A DNA stretch of 64,000 nt from positions 4,340,001 to 4,404,000 of the forward strand of contig OX595985.1 of the NCBI GenBank assembly GCA_951394045.1. The letters are read 5' to 3'. This DNA comes from Nitzschia sp. DOCU1 (Eukaryota > Bacillariophyta > Bacillariophyceae > Bacillariales > Bacillariaceae). Below, one piece after another: positions 17,890 through 28,610 of the stretch (positions are counted from its first letter, which is position 1; each line of letters begins with the position of its first letter). The notes under the pieces were generated by a model. The model was not told where the DNA came from. It worked only from the letters and a program-made list of their open reading frames with translations, and did not search any database. Both the position numbers and the translations under genes were made by a program.

Positions 17890-19380
17890 GTTGCTCCCAC
17901 CATTGTTTCGATTTCCATTATTATTTCGCCTGGTCATATTGTCCCCCATGTTGTTGTTGTTATTATTATTGTTCGTCGCTGGGGTGGTCGATGCTTCATT
18001 CTGATTCGAGGTAAAAGTAGTTCCACCGGAAGATTGGGTAGAAGAAACATTTCTTTCACGATTACGGGCACGCTGTTCATTCACATAGTCTCGTTCCTCC
18101 CTGGTAAAAGTAGCCCAGATAGTTGGAGGGTACGACCCGTTGTTCAGCAGGTGTCCTGATTCAGAGAAGCGACCGCCGCCGCCACGACCACGACCTCCGC
18201 GACCGCGCCCGCCGCCACGGCCTCTCCCCTGATTCCTGCTCCCTCTTCCGCCTCTTCCTGAGGCATTGTATCCTCGGCCACCTCCACGGCCTGAATTATC
18301 ATTTTGTGACATGGACGAAATATTACGAGGCAAGGGGTTACGCGAAGCCGACGATTCATTGGCAGCGAGTTGCCCGCCCAAGAAATCAACGGCAAGCTGA
18401 TAGTCGTTCGAGCGACGATCATCCCCAGCAATTAATCCTTTTGCGACCTGGAGCTTCGGATCGGTGATAGCATCCAGGAGAGTACGAACTTTGGAGTTTT
18501 CACTCCTAGCCTCACCATGGTCAGCTAAATCGGTGAAGGCAGAAGTTAGACGAGCAACGAAGCCCTGCCAGGTAAAGTTGCGTGCTTTACCATTCCAGAA
18601 CGTTGTGGCGATAACACGATCGGCTTCCAATTTCACTTGATTAACGTGGCTTGCCCCAGTATACTGGGACTTGATGGCATGGTAAGCGGCCCGACCATTC
18701 TTGGTCGAGGCATTGCCTTTCACGAAAGACCACGCCTCGGTCCCATGAGTAACATGGCGGACCATGAGCCATAGTTTCTCATTGTTGGCAGCATAAACAG
18801 CCCCGTTGTGAGACGCACGACGAATAAGCTCCTCGTGGAATGAGGGCTGGCCATATCCAAGCGGGTCATTTGCGGGATCCGGAACATCGACAACGGTACG
18901 AACGAGGTAAGCCAATGGAAGTCTCTCCAAGCCATAAGACGAGTGGACCCACGCTTCCATGTTTTCGATAGTTTCACGTGCTTTCTTGGAAGTAGTGAAC
19001 TTTTCGGGGAAGTCGGGATTCCCGGCAGCAATCACCTCATCAATCTGCAGCTTGTACTGCCACAAGGTTCTCAAAACGTTACGAGTTGCAGCAGCAGCGT
19101 TCCAAGGGCGACCAACAGCATACAAATAACGAAGATAATAGGCGAGTTGTTTCAAACGCAAAGCATGGTTCTGGCCAATGAGGACCCCGGGATTGGGGTT
19201 GCCACCAACCTGTCCCCCAGGACGACGAATGGTAGCACACAAACGATCAACATCATCATCGGTCAGTTGGCGAAACTCCTCAGGGTCATCAAAACCTTGG
19301 TCGGTGACAGCCGTGGACTGGGTCCCATCAAAACCAAGGGTGGCCTCAAGGTAATTACGAAAAGCGACAGCAGCAGCCAT
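17887..19380 (-). CDS. Copia1 gag
   Basis: A 497-residue gag from the ATG at 19380 (MAAAVAFRNYLEATLGF), identical to copia2 gag. It is helical in its first two thirds, then has an Arg-Gly-rich block (RGGRGRGGGGRF-type repeats, about residues 350-395) in place of a CCHC knuckle, and a poly-Asn stretch near the end. The stop is UGA followed by CUAG, and pol continues in the same frame. It is intact in itself; the damage lies in pol. Confidence 0.85.
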   Translation of the reverse strand: MAAAVAFRNYLEATLGFDGTQSTAVTDQGFDDPEEFRQLTDDDVDRLCATIRRPGGQVGGNPNPGVLIGQNHALRLKQLAYYLRYLYAVGRPWNAAAATRNVLRTLWQYKLQIDEVIAAGNPDFPEKFTTSKKARETIENMEAWVHSSYGLERLPLAYLVRTVVDVPDPANDPLGYGQPSFHEELIRRASHNGAVYAANNEKLWLMVRHVTHGTEAWSFVKGNASTKNGRAAYHAIKSQYTGASHVNQVKLEADRVIATTFWNGKARNFTWQGFVARLTSAFTDLADHGEARSENSKVRTLLDAITDPKLQVAKGLIAGDDRRSNDYQLAVDFLGGQLAANESSASRNPLPRNISSMSQNDNSGRGGGRGYNASGRGGRGSRNQGRGRGGGRGRGGRGRGGGGRFSESGHLLNNGSYPPTIWATFTREERDYVNEQRARNRERNVSSTQSSGGTTFTSNQNEASTTPATNNNNNNNNMGDNMTRRNNNGNRNNGGSN

Positions 19381-19871
19381 GTTGATCAGAAACGAACGTG
19401 GTACGAGGGTACGGTAACGAAAGATCCTTTTGATATCTTTTTGGAGGATTTTTTTTTTTCAGCATTGGTGAAATCGGCACATCACCTTGCTCAGTCACAC
19501 ATTCTGTCGAGCAAGACCGCAGGTACCATGTGCTAACGACAATCGCTGATCAGGCGATGCGCTCCACAAGGTTGCTTAAAAGGGTATACTTCGTGCATTG
19601 CACATTTTTCTCTCTTAAATACCCGTGCCGTTAACCCCCGAACGCAGGGTTTGTATTTAGGTGCGTCCACCTAGTTGGCGCGCGCATACCAGCCCGTATG
19701 CGAGCATGGCAGTATGATCGCCAGTTTTGCCGCGTCGGATGCAAAACACGAAGCGACGACCATGGGCTTTCCTTTTTGCCTCTTTGCGCCGAATCTCCTC
19801 ATCATCTTTATGGAGAAACAGATATTGTCGTAGCCTTCCCAGGCTGTACGGAGACTCTGGGTCTGATAAAC

Positions 19872-20035
19872 CATTAAATCTAGCAAGGAGTGGCGGACGA
19901 TTCAAGCACAAACACACATACGATGGATGGTGATTCAACAATTGGACGAAACAAAATTGTGACCTTACTTTATATCGCGGGCATTTCCAGTCCCGCCTGA
20001 GTCCCTAATCTTGGCGACTATCACGGGGAATTAAC
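19872..20035 (-). repeat. Copia1 5' LTR
   Basis: A 164-bp LTR paired with 13554-13717. Directly inside it on the element strand is GTTTATCAGACC, similar to the half-tRNA-iMet primer site of many copia elements. The region between it and gag (19381-19871) has no gene. Confidence 0.85.
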
Positions 20036-20090
20036 GATCCTACGGAAGACAGCGAAAGCAGCCAAGGAGAGGTTGCTACCAGCACCGACC

Positions 20091-22001
20091 ATGGGCGACT
20101 TTGTAGAAAGACACCGCATCACTGGACGAAACGCGGGGCCAACTTCCGACACCGAACTGGAAGACGACGACAAAACGGTCAAGTCTAGCGGAAGCGGGAA
20201 CAAAGAAGACAACGAAACCATGGAGAACATGGACATAGGATTTCAGCTGAAATTATCGTGGAAAGGTAGCGGTATGGGCGAAATGGACAAAGCGGCGACA
20301 CGCTTCTCAAAGGTACTGCTCTACATCCAATCCCTGGAGAAAGAAATGTACATCATAACGAAAAAACAGGAAGAGATTACTCGCTTCAGCGAGATGGCGG
20401 TCGCATCAGCAGCCTCAGTAGCTAAAGCGAGATCGATTCTCGACATCAAACAAGAGACGGTGACACGCAACCGGGTCAGATCGACTCTTTACGTGACCAT
20501 CATCAACATTCGTTGTACCTCCAAGATCTCATCTATCAAGAATTACTACAAGGTAGATGCCTATATCAAAGAGCACAACATATTCGTCAGTGAACATTTG
20601 TTCAACGATCCAGAAGTGAAAGAAAGACAAATTGGCTTCATTGCCAATGTTCATATCGAGCATGTTCCGGCAAAATACCTAGTTTCACAGTGGAGGGCAG
20701 CTCTCCAACCATTTGTACCAGCAGGAGAAACGCTCCCAGAATTCATCCTCAAAAGAGGCAAGGTAGCTACAAGCGACAGCAAACCAGGCGACAGGTGGGA
20801 CCGCTATACTCGAGCATACATAGTCAGATGTGATGCTGACAATCGCAAAATTCTGGACAAGATCCTCACAAGAGCCACAGCGAACAAGTCCTTACCAATC
20901 CAACTAGGTGGATATATTCCATTTTTCTGGAAACAACGCAACCCGGATGCTTACAACAGTATGATCAAGACAACAAACCGCTGCCTCGCAAACATCTACG
21001 TCATCAAAATTGCCGGGGTTACCAACGAGGTAATGTTAAAGCTAGGCAAAGCTCGTTTAATGAAACTGCCCAGGATCTATGACATCATCCCTACTGGCCT
21101 TACCGAAGAAGAAGGGGAGTGGAAGATATTAATTAATGTTGAATCAAAAGGTCCAAAACGCGCAAGCCCCGGCGAAACACACAAAGTCGTCCATGACTCG
21201 TTAATCGAACATTTGCAAGGCTGGCCACCCCACATGGCACAAATGAGTTTCGAGCCTTACGTATCATCCAGGAAGGGAAGGACAGATTCAGACTCTGTGA
21301 GTGATGGATCCGCCGCAAGCAACATCAGCATCATCACCAGTTCCATGGAGAGCGTCTGGGGGAATGACGAAGAAGACGATGATCTGGGGTCTTTTGACAA
21401 ACCAGCAGACGAACCAAACGTGCGGTATGTCGACATCGCAGCCAGGGCACCCTATCGTGGAGCCCCAGAACAACGCACAAGAACCCCTCAAGACCACCAA
21501 ACCCAAGATTTACCATCCTCAAACATGGACCAATTAATGGAAATGATGCGGGATATGCGAGAGTTTAACAAGGAGATGCAACAGTCCACCAAAGACATCG
21601 TGGATGAACTTCGAGAGTTAAAAAAAGAAAACTCCGAACTACGTCAGCGCTTGCAAGCGGTAGAAAATCCAAGCACAAACATCAGAGGGCAAGGCCTCTC
21701 CTACACACCACCGCCACGCCAAGATCCACAAGACCGGAAACGTCAATGCAACAACAAGCAAACTCCAGAACAAATCATGGCAGGACGAGCACTAGAAAAT
21801 GAACTGGCGCTCGAAAGTGAAGCCATGGAGGTCGAAACCGAAACTGCTCAACCCCCTTCCTCCGAGGAAACAATCGTCACATGGGAATCCGAAACCCACC
21901 AACAGTCAAGAACTGTCAGCCAACCACGCCTACGCTCCGGGAGGGGAGCTCCAGCCACGCGCCTTAGTGTATCAGGGCTAACAACCCTCAATAAGAAATG
22001 A
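20091..22001 (+). CDS. LINE1 ORF1 protein
   Basis: About 636 residues from the first ATG at 20091; the longer frame upstream has only a TTG. It is predicted to bind LINE RNA as ORF1p-type proteins do, inferred from position. It is rich in Lys/Arg and acidic residues. A heptad-like segment around residues 485-525 (MDQLMEMMRDMREFNKEMQQ, then LRELKKENSELRQRL) looks like a coiled coil for oligomerisation. I see no CCHC knuckles or obvious RRM. The stop TGA overlaps the ORF2 start as ATGA at 21998-22001, suggesting coupled termination and reinitiation. The frame is intact. Confidence 0.75.
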   Translation: MGDFVERHRITGRNAGPTSDTELEDDDKTVKSSGSGNKEDNETMENMDIGFQLKLSWKGSGMGEMDKAATRFSKVLLYIQSLEKEMYIITKKQEEITRFSEMAVASAASVAKARSILDIKQETVTRNRVRSTLYVTIINIRCTSKISSIKNYYKVDAYIKEHNIFVSEHLFNDPEVKERQIGFIANVHIEHVPAKYLVSQWRAALQPFVPAGETLPEFILKRGKVATSDSKPGDRWDRYTRAYIVRCDADNRKILDKILTRATANKSLPIQLGGYIPFFWKQRNPDAYNSMIKTTNRCLANIYVIKIAGVTNEVMLKLGKARLMKLPRIYDIIPTGLTEEEGEWKILINVESKGPKRASPGETHKVVHDSLIEHLQGWPPHMAQMSFEPYVSSRKGRTDSDSVSDGSAASNISIITSSMESVWGNDEEDDDLGSFDKPADEPNVRYVDIAARAPYRGAPEQRTRTPQDHQTQDLPSSNMDQLMEMMRDMREFNKEMQQSTKDIVDELRELKKENSELRQRLQAVENPSTNIRGQGLSYTPPPRQDPQDRKRQCNNKQTPEQIMAGRALENELALESEAMEVETETAQPPSSEETIVTWESETHQQSRTVSQPRLRSGRGAPATRLSVSGLTTLNKK

Positions 22002-24736
22002 TGGAAGAGGTAGAATCCGATACCAGTAATAGTGATGATGATGACAACCGTAACTTGAATTTCACCGACTGGTTAGACGAATATGGATCGGACAACGACG
22101 AACGGACCTGGCAAGACAACGAGTCGTACGGTGACCAGATACAGCCCAAGCTTGCAGGACACACCAGAGTATACTTCTCTAATATTCGAGGAATAAAAGA
22201 TCAAGCAAAATGGGCTCATGTATGCTCTGCCATGAGCGATATCAACGCCGATGTGGCAGGCTTTTCCGAAATGAACGTGGACACGGCACAAGAATCAATC
22301 CGCCTCCGCTTAGAAAAAGCAGCACGACCAAGCATCCCTGGGCAGTCCATCCTAATAACATCCTCCACTCCAGATATAGCGGCTAGCGACATGAAACCAG
22401 GAGGAACCTCCCTATTGACTATAGGTGGCGGGAACTGCTCTCGGATCACAAGCAGCTACAAAGATACCATGGGAAGATGGGCAGCCACGCGGTACCAGCT
22501 AGACGAAGGAATCAAAGGATTGTGGGTACTCTCAGTCTATCAAGTCTGCGATGGAATTATTGACCCAAAGTCGTTCACAGCAGCTCGTCAACAACAAGCA
22601 ATGATCCTAGACCCTGCGATCAAGCCACGCCAAGCTTTCAAAAAAGACCTCAGTGAATTCATAGCAAAATACCCGGAAGACGAATTTCTAATTGGCGGCG
22701 ATTTTAATGAAGAAGTGACATCGCCTGAAATGGCCAATCTCATTGACAACCTCCATCTGTACAACCTGATTGCCGCTCGCCATGGGGAGGACGCATGCCC
22801 ACATACCTACATCAGAGGGAAAAAACGATTAGATTTCATCCTCGGTACAGAAAACATCATGCAAGCAATGACGACCTGTGGATACGAATCCTACGGACTC
22901 CGATACCAGAGCAATCATCGTGGAATGTGGATGGACATTGACACGGTCCTATTGTTCGGCAGCGAAACCACACCAATGAACATTCAAGAGAAAAGAGGGC
23001 TCAGCGCAAGAGAACCAAGAGACGTTCTGAATTGGGTTACAGCCACTGCCAAATACCTGAACGATCACAACATGCACGAACGATGTCAACAAATTAACGC
23101 ACAAACCATTTTGGACAATGAATTTGCGGAAAAGTTCGACCGTGACATGACGAAAGGATCCCTATGGGGAGAGAAACAAGCCAACAAACTCCGCCCTAAA
23201 AGCCACTGGAGTCCAGCCTTTGCGGAAGCATGGGCAAGAGTGTTCTTCTACAACCAAGCAGGGAGCTTTCGGAGGAATCGAGTCAAAATGCAGGATGTCC
23301 TCACGTCCATCAAATTGAGATATAAACTTGAAGACGAGATCCCGGCACCTCGAGAGATCAATAGGCGTCGCAAGGAAGCGCAGAGAAAATTAAAGAAGAT
23401 ACGCCTCAAAGCACGTGAACTGCGACGAGAATTCCTTCGCCTCAAAGCCGAGGCATACGCAAGAGCACAGAAGGTGACAGACGCGGCAGTACTTAAAAAG
23501 ATGCAACAATCAGAAGCTATGTCAAATATATTTCAAAAAATCAAGCGATCCGACAGCTCCTCAATTGGTGCAGTAGATAAACTCGAAATACCAAGAATCC
23601 AAGGAACCCCGCCAAAAGAATGCACAGATTGGAGAACAACCACCATACCCGAGGAGATTGAAGAGGCCCTCCTCACTCGGAACCAAGAACATTTTGGACA
23701 AGCAGAAGGCACTCCGTGTACAAGCGCAGCAATGAAGGAATCCCTGGGATACCGTGGCAACGGCCCAGTAGCAGAACCTATTCTAGAAGGACAATATGAA
23801 GACGCAACTTTGGACACAGCAACCTCCCTATTCCTGAAGCATCTTAAACGCAAGGGCGCAGCAAACCAAGTGGAAGCCAAGATCACCAGGCAACAATTCC
23901 TATCAAAGATAAAGAACTGGCCAGAAAGAACCTCAACAAGCCCGTCCAAGTTACATTTGGGAATGTATCACGCTCTGCTCAAACCTTGCGGTTTGGAGCC
24001 TCGTGACAATCAGCCAAACTCCACAATGTTCAACAAATTCATCCAAGATCGGGACTTGATCATTGACTGTCGATTGGCAGTTATCAATTATGCACTTCGG
24101 TTGGGATACTCATTCGAAAGATGGAAGGATGTTGAAAATATTATGATAAGGAAAGACGTGAACAATTGCCGCATTCATCGTTTGCGAGTCATTCACATTT
24201 ACGAAGCTGATTACAACTTAATCCTGGGGATCAAATGGCGAGAGGCATTACATCATGCCGAAGACGAAAGGCTCCTGAATGAAGGAACCTATGGCAGCCG
24301 ACCAGGTCGGTCGGCCCACGACCCTGTCCTACTAGAGATCTTCCAGAACGAAATATACAGGCTTTCTGGAAAAAGTGGTGTAGCATTCGATTTGGATGCC
24401 GCATCATGCTATGATCGCATATTAGCAGCTATAGCAAGCCTTTCCAGTCAGAAATACGGCATGCACCACAAGGTCGCTCTGGTCAACGCAATAACCCTGG
24501 AAGAAGCAAGATTCAAGCTGAAAACCAAACCAGGCGCCTCGGCACGCTTCTACAAGCATACAGAGGACAATCCCATCCATGGAACGGGCCAAGGCTCTCA
24601 AAATTCACCGACTATCTGGTTATTCGTTTGCTCGACTCTGTTTGAGGCGTTTGAAGAAACGGCTAATGGGGCAGTCTTCGAAAGCTACAACAAAAAAGAA
24701 TCCATCACACTATATATGGTGGGCTTTTTGACGACT
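21998..24736 (+). pseudogene. LINE1 ORF2, endonuclease and first part of RT
   Basis: The N-terminal apurinic-type endonuclease shows YFSNIRG, FSEMNVD, LIGGDFNEEV (around residue 232), KKRLDFILG and QSNHRGMW (SNH in place of the usual SDH). A basic helical linker follows. RT then begins with RIHRLRVIHIYEADYNLILG, EGTYGSRPGRSAHDPV, FDLDAASCYDRI (motif A) and IHGTGQGSQNSPTIW (motif B). The frame is lost at MVGFL near 24736, exactly where the catalytic FxDD motif should be read. The next frame (-1) continues with DDCSQRVNDFRAHP. Confidence 0.85.
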
Positions 24737-26541
24737 GCTCGCAGCGAGTCAACGACTTCCGTGCGCACCCCCAGCCCCCTCCAGAAGTACTAATCGAGAA
24801 AATGAGACAAGATGCTCAACATTGGAACAACCTCTTATGGTCCTCAGGAGGTTTACTTGAAGCGTCTAAATGTTCCTACCATCTCATCACTACGACAACA
24901 GACCACCGAGGAATTCCCATGCTCAACCCCAGCCGCTGCAACCTAGAGCTCAATATTCAGTCACCCACGCAGGAGGAGCCGATCCGTATAAAAAGCCTAT
25001 CTGCATTCGAAAGCCATCGGACCCTTGGTGTGTGGACCTCCCCGAGTGGAAATATGAGAACGCAATTACAGAAAAGTCAGGCGAATAGCAAGCGACACAC
25101 CAAACGTATTGGTTTCTGCACCAGTCCAAAGGAAGCCAGAACTTACTATCACAGTCTCTTCCAAACAAGTGTCGGATACACCAACTGTTGCACCTCCTTC
25201 ACCGAAAAAGAGGCACGCTCAATCGAGAAAGACTTCACCTCGCGTGCACTGAATAAATGCGGTTTCAGCAAGCATTTAGAGGGAACGGTCACGTGGGCAT
25301 TGCCAAAAAGAGGAGGTGCAGGTTTCATGGGAATTAACACGGAACAAGGATTAGCAAAGTGCACGACAGCAATCAAACTGTTACGAAGCAACGGGCAACC
25401 AGGCAAAGCATTCCGAATTTTACTCACCTGGATTCAAGCACAATCAGGCTTCCACTCCTCCATCCTTTGCGATGATACCCGCACAGAACTACCCCATCTT
25501 CGAGCCACTTGGATCCCATGTTTGCGACGATTCTTGCATAAAAATGGCTTGAGATTACGCCTTGAACAGAATTTTTCCCCGCCCCCTCAACGAGAGCATG
25601 ACATTTTCCTCATGGAATGGCTCCTCGCCAACCAACCACGACGATTTAAAGATGACGAAATACGGATGATTGCCACATGCAGGGAATTCCTCCAAGTTAC
25701 AACGCTTGCAGAAATTGCAACAGTTGACGGGCTCTGCATCTCCATCACGGCTTGGAAAGGACCGGCAGAACCACCGAGACCAACGGAACGACGCCCCCAC
25801 ATGTTTAATGTCATCAGCCGCCCCCCTCTTCGCGCATGGAATCTCTGGCGGAAAGCGCTCCTACCCTTGATCTTCAATCCAATAGAACGCCGCCTACGAA
25901 ATCCTCTCGGTACCTGGATTTACAATGCTGCACAAACACGGGTAATATGGCCAATCGTATACTCTCCTGCGGAGAACAAAATGTACGCCACCGACAACAC
26001 CGGGAGATACTTCCGTTGTCAAGAAACGACACACCAGAGATTCGCAAGAACCGATACTGTCCAGACAGAACTCCCGGCTGACTGCGTTCCAGCTGCAACC
26101 ACATCCATCGCATTCCCGCAGCAAGTGTACCGCCTCGAACACTGGGACCCAATGACACCGCAGCCAGCACCGAACCTCGAGGATGAGGAACTGATGACAA
26201 CAATTCAAGCCATGGAAGACTGGGAACGCACCTTACTCACTTCCATCGTCACACATCATTCCACCACAGCCCTGCGACAAATTTATGCCACCACCCAGGG
26301 CACCTGCGCATCCAATTGTTTCATCCGAGCAGAAACCGCCAGTTATGGATGGAAGTGGTGCGACCCCACCGGCAACCTGATCGTTCAATGCAGCGGACAT
26401 GCCCCCGGTCTGAACCCAACCAAACTTCGCGCCCACGCATACGGATACTTGTCTTTCGCCCGCTTTTTACTCCTGCTAGAAAGGGAGAACAACCAGACGA
26501 CAACCCAGCCACAGACCTTTTATGCGATTGTCACGGATTGA
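24737..26541 (+). pseudogene. LINE1 ORF2 continuation: RT thumb and RNase H start
   Basis: Entered by a -1 shift at a run of five T's, this frame supplies the Asp-Asp of RT (DDCSQR) and the thumb region (HWNNLLWSSGGLLEASKCSY, LGVWTSPSGNM). A long spacer leads to an RNase H-like segment (ETASYGWKW, KLRAHAYGYLSFARFLLL). In that segment the usual DGS and the Glu of RAE are replaced (RAH). It ends at TGA 26539-26541, where the next frame again continues at -1. The first in-frame ATG is at 24802. Confidence 0.8.
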
Positions 26542-27770
26542 CAAAACGATTGGCTCAACATAGGAAATACCGTTTTGAGAACCCCAGCCAGACTCTGTGG
26601 GCCGAGTGGGACGTCACCAACATGCTCCATAAGTCCATCGAGACCCTACGAGGCAGAATACGGGAAGGACGGGCAGTGAATCATCAAGACGACCAAAGAG
26701 CATATGCCCCTCCACCATTACAAGCCCGCATCAACAGAGAAGCCGCAGTCCTCGCTGAACAATTTATTGGCGATCATCCCGACCCTGTCACATTCGCACA
26801 TCAATTCCCTGCCGGCGGCTGCACTCTGGAAAACAGGACAGGTACCATCACAGGGCAATATAAGATCGAAATCCGCGATGCCGCAACTTGGCCAAACTTG
26901 CAAATGCACCTATGTAAGCGATTTAACTGGGAACACCACCTCGCCGAACGCATTGACTGGGAAGAAATGGGAACAGCTCTTTCATCCCAGCGCAAGCACC
27001 AATCCACCCTTGTAAAACATTTGACGAGACAAGCCCCTACAGGCCATATCGCGCACCGGAACGACAAACGCAAAGACCCATCCTGCTTCTCATGCACAAC
27101 CGAAGCCTCAGAAGACAACAATCATGTCATCCGCTGCCCTTGCGACCGGACGGCCAAATGGAGAGCGGACTACCTTGCGGATATCCATAACAGCTTGAAT
27201 CGCAAGAGTTTACACAGCGACCCCCGACTCCTCACCATTCTCCGGGACGGCATGCGACGATGGCTCGACAACATTGGGACCCCATTACCGATCACAGCCG
27301 AATACCCAGAAAGATACCACCCCCTGATCACGGAACAAAATCAGCTAGGATGGGACCAAGTCCTTCCCGGCCGACTATCCCTACATTGGCGCAGTCTCCA
27401 ACAGGCGTATATTGCAGCATGTCACATCAAAGGCAACAGCATCTCCGGATAAATTTGGACTCGAACGGTAGCAAAACACGCAATAGCATGGTGGCTCAAA
27501 GCGTGGGAAGGACGGAATGAAGATAGATTCGGAAACTCCCCGGAAACGAAGAAAGCACGACATCGAAGGCAACTCCAACGAGAACTCAACCTCCTTTACG
27601 AACAGAGGCCAAACATGCAAGAGGTCGACACGTACATATTCTCGGAGTCCGTCGACGCACACATGGCAACCACTCCGGACGACAATCTTCCCCTTCAAAA
27701 CTGGATCAACCTGAACAGCCCGGCCATACGACGCAGCATCTTAGCCAACACCGCAACCCACGCACCCTAA
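26542..27770 (+). pseudogene. LINE1 ORF2 C-terminal region with a premature stop
   Basis: The frame is open back to 26316. The homologous part starts at LLCDCHGLTKRLAQHRKY (an RNase H Asp), then LWAEWDVTNML, VNHQDDQRAYAPP, and a Cys/His cluster CFSCTTEASEDNNHVIRCPC resembling the C-terminal zinc-binding motif of LINEs. An in-frame TAA at 27450-27452 (after SISG) is followed at once by sense codons IWTRTVAKHAIAWWLKAW and continues to a natural-looking stop at 27768-27770. ORF2 therefore has two frameshifts and one nonsense codon. Confidence 0.75.
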
Positions 27771-27951
27771 ATATCACATACAAAAAAAAATATATATATA
27801 TGAGAAACCCAGAAAAAGAAAGAAAAGGAGTAATCCAACAAAAGCCCAGAAACACCAGAAAAGACCTACGAAACAAAAACAAAAAAATGGGAGTAAAGAT
27901 AGTTGCAACCCTCGCGGATTTATCCGCCGGGAACGCGGGTCGACCGCCACA
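27771..27951 (+). other. LINE1 3' UTR, A-rich
   Basis: This is non-coding. It contains an A-run followed by (TA)n at about 27781-27801, then an A/G-rich stretch, and a GC-rich end (CTCGCGGATTTATCCGCCGG) just before copia2. The GCGGAT...ATCCGC pair could form a small stem. It continues at 34513. Confidence 0.5.
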
Positions 27952-27956
27952 TCGGC

Positions 27957-28120
27957 GTTAATTCCCCGTGATAGTCGCCAAGATTAGGGACTCAGGCGGG
28001 ACTGGAAATGCCCGCGATATAAAGTAAGGTCACAATTTTGTTTCGTCCAATTGTTGAATCACCATCCATCGTATGTGTGTTTGTGCTTGAATCGTCCGCC
28101 ACTCCTTGCTAGATTTAATG
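27957..28120 (+). repeat. Copia2 5' LTR
   Basis: A 164-bp LTR identical by eye to 34344-34507. It is followed directly by GTTTATCAGACC, the likely half-tRNA-iMet primer-binding site. The leader 28121-28610 has no gene; it contains a 10-base A run at about 28533-28542, where copia1 has 11. Confidence 0.85.
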
Positions 28121-28610
28121 GTTTATCAGACCCAGAGTCTCCGTACAGCCTGGGAAGGCTACGACAATATCTGTTTCTCCATAAAGATGATGAGGAGATT
28201 CGGCGCAAAGAGGCAAAAAGGAAAGCCCATGGTCGTCGCTTCGTGTTTTGCATCCGACGCGGCAAAACTGGCGATCATACTGCCATGCTCGCATACGGGC
28301 TGGTATGCGCGCGCCAACTAGGTGGACGCACCTAAATACAAACCCTGCGTTCGGGGGTTAACGGCACGGGTATTTAAGAGAGAAAAATGTGCAATGCACG
28401 AAGTATACCCTTTTAAGCAACCTTGTGGAGCGCATCGCCTGATCAGCGATTGTCGTTAGCACATGGTACCTGCGGTCTTGCTCGACAGAATGTGTGACTG
28501 AGCAAGGTGATGTGCCGATTTCACCAATGCTGAAAAAAAAAATCCTCCAAAAAGATATCAAAAGGATCTTTCGTTACCGTACCCTCGTACCACGTTCGTT
28601 TCTGATCAAC

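Larger units (their letters stand above)
13554..20035 (-). mobile_element. Copia1: Ty1/copia element (CoDi-like), minus strand
   Basis: A 6482-bp element with 164-bp LTRs, gag and pol. It is flanked by a 4-5-bp target duplication, GATC(C), inside the LINE1 5' UTR. It matches copia2 in the opposite orientation; the two translations are identical where I compared them. Differences found are a 70-bp deletion in RT and an 11- versus 10-base homopolymer upstream of gag, which together account exactly for the 69-bp length difference. It is non-autonomous because of the RT deletion. Confidence 0.9.

Noticed and set aside
24728..24742. The LINE1 ORF2 break as a programmed -1 frameshift
   Set aside because: C-TTT-TTG does not fit X-XXY-YYZ and no other element supports it. 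A T deletion is simpler; kept only as a low-interest finding.
27781..27801. (TA)n run as a promoter TATA region
   Set aside because: It lies in the A-rich LINE1 3' UTR, downstream of coding sequence; a simple repeat is the better description.
28494..28610. N-terminal extension of copia2 gag from 28494
   Set aside because: It depends on the length of an A homopolymer (10 here, 11 in copia1), and the start at 28611 is shared by both copies and matches copia3.
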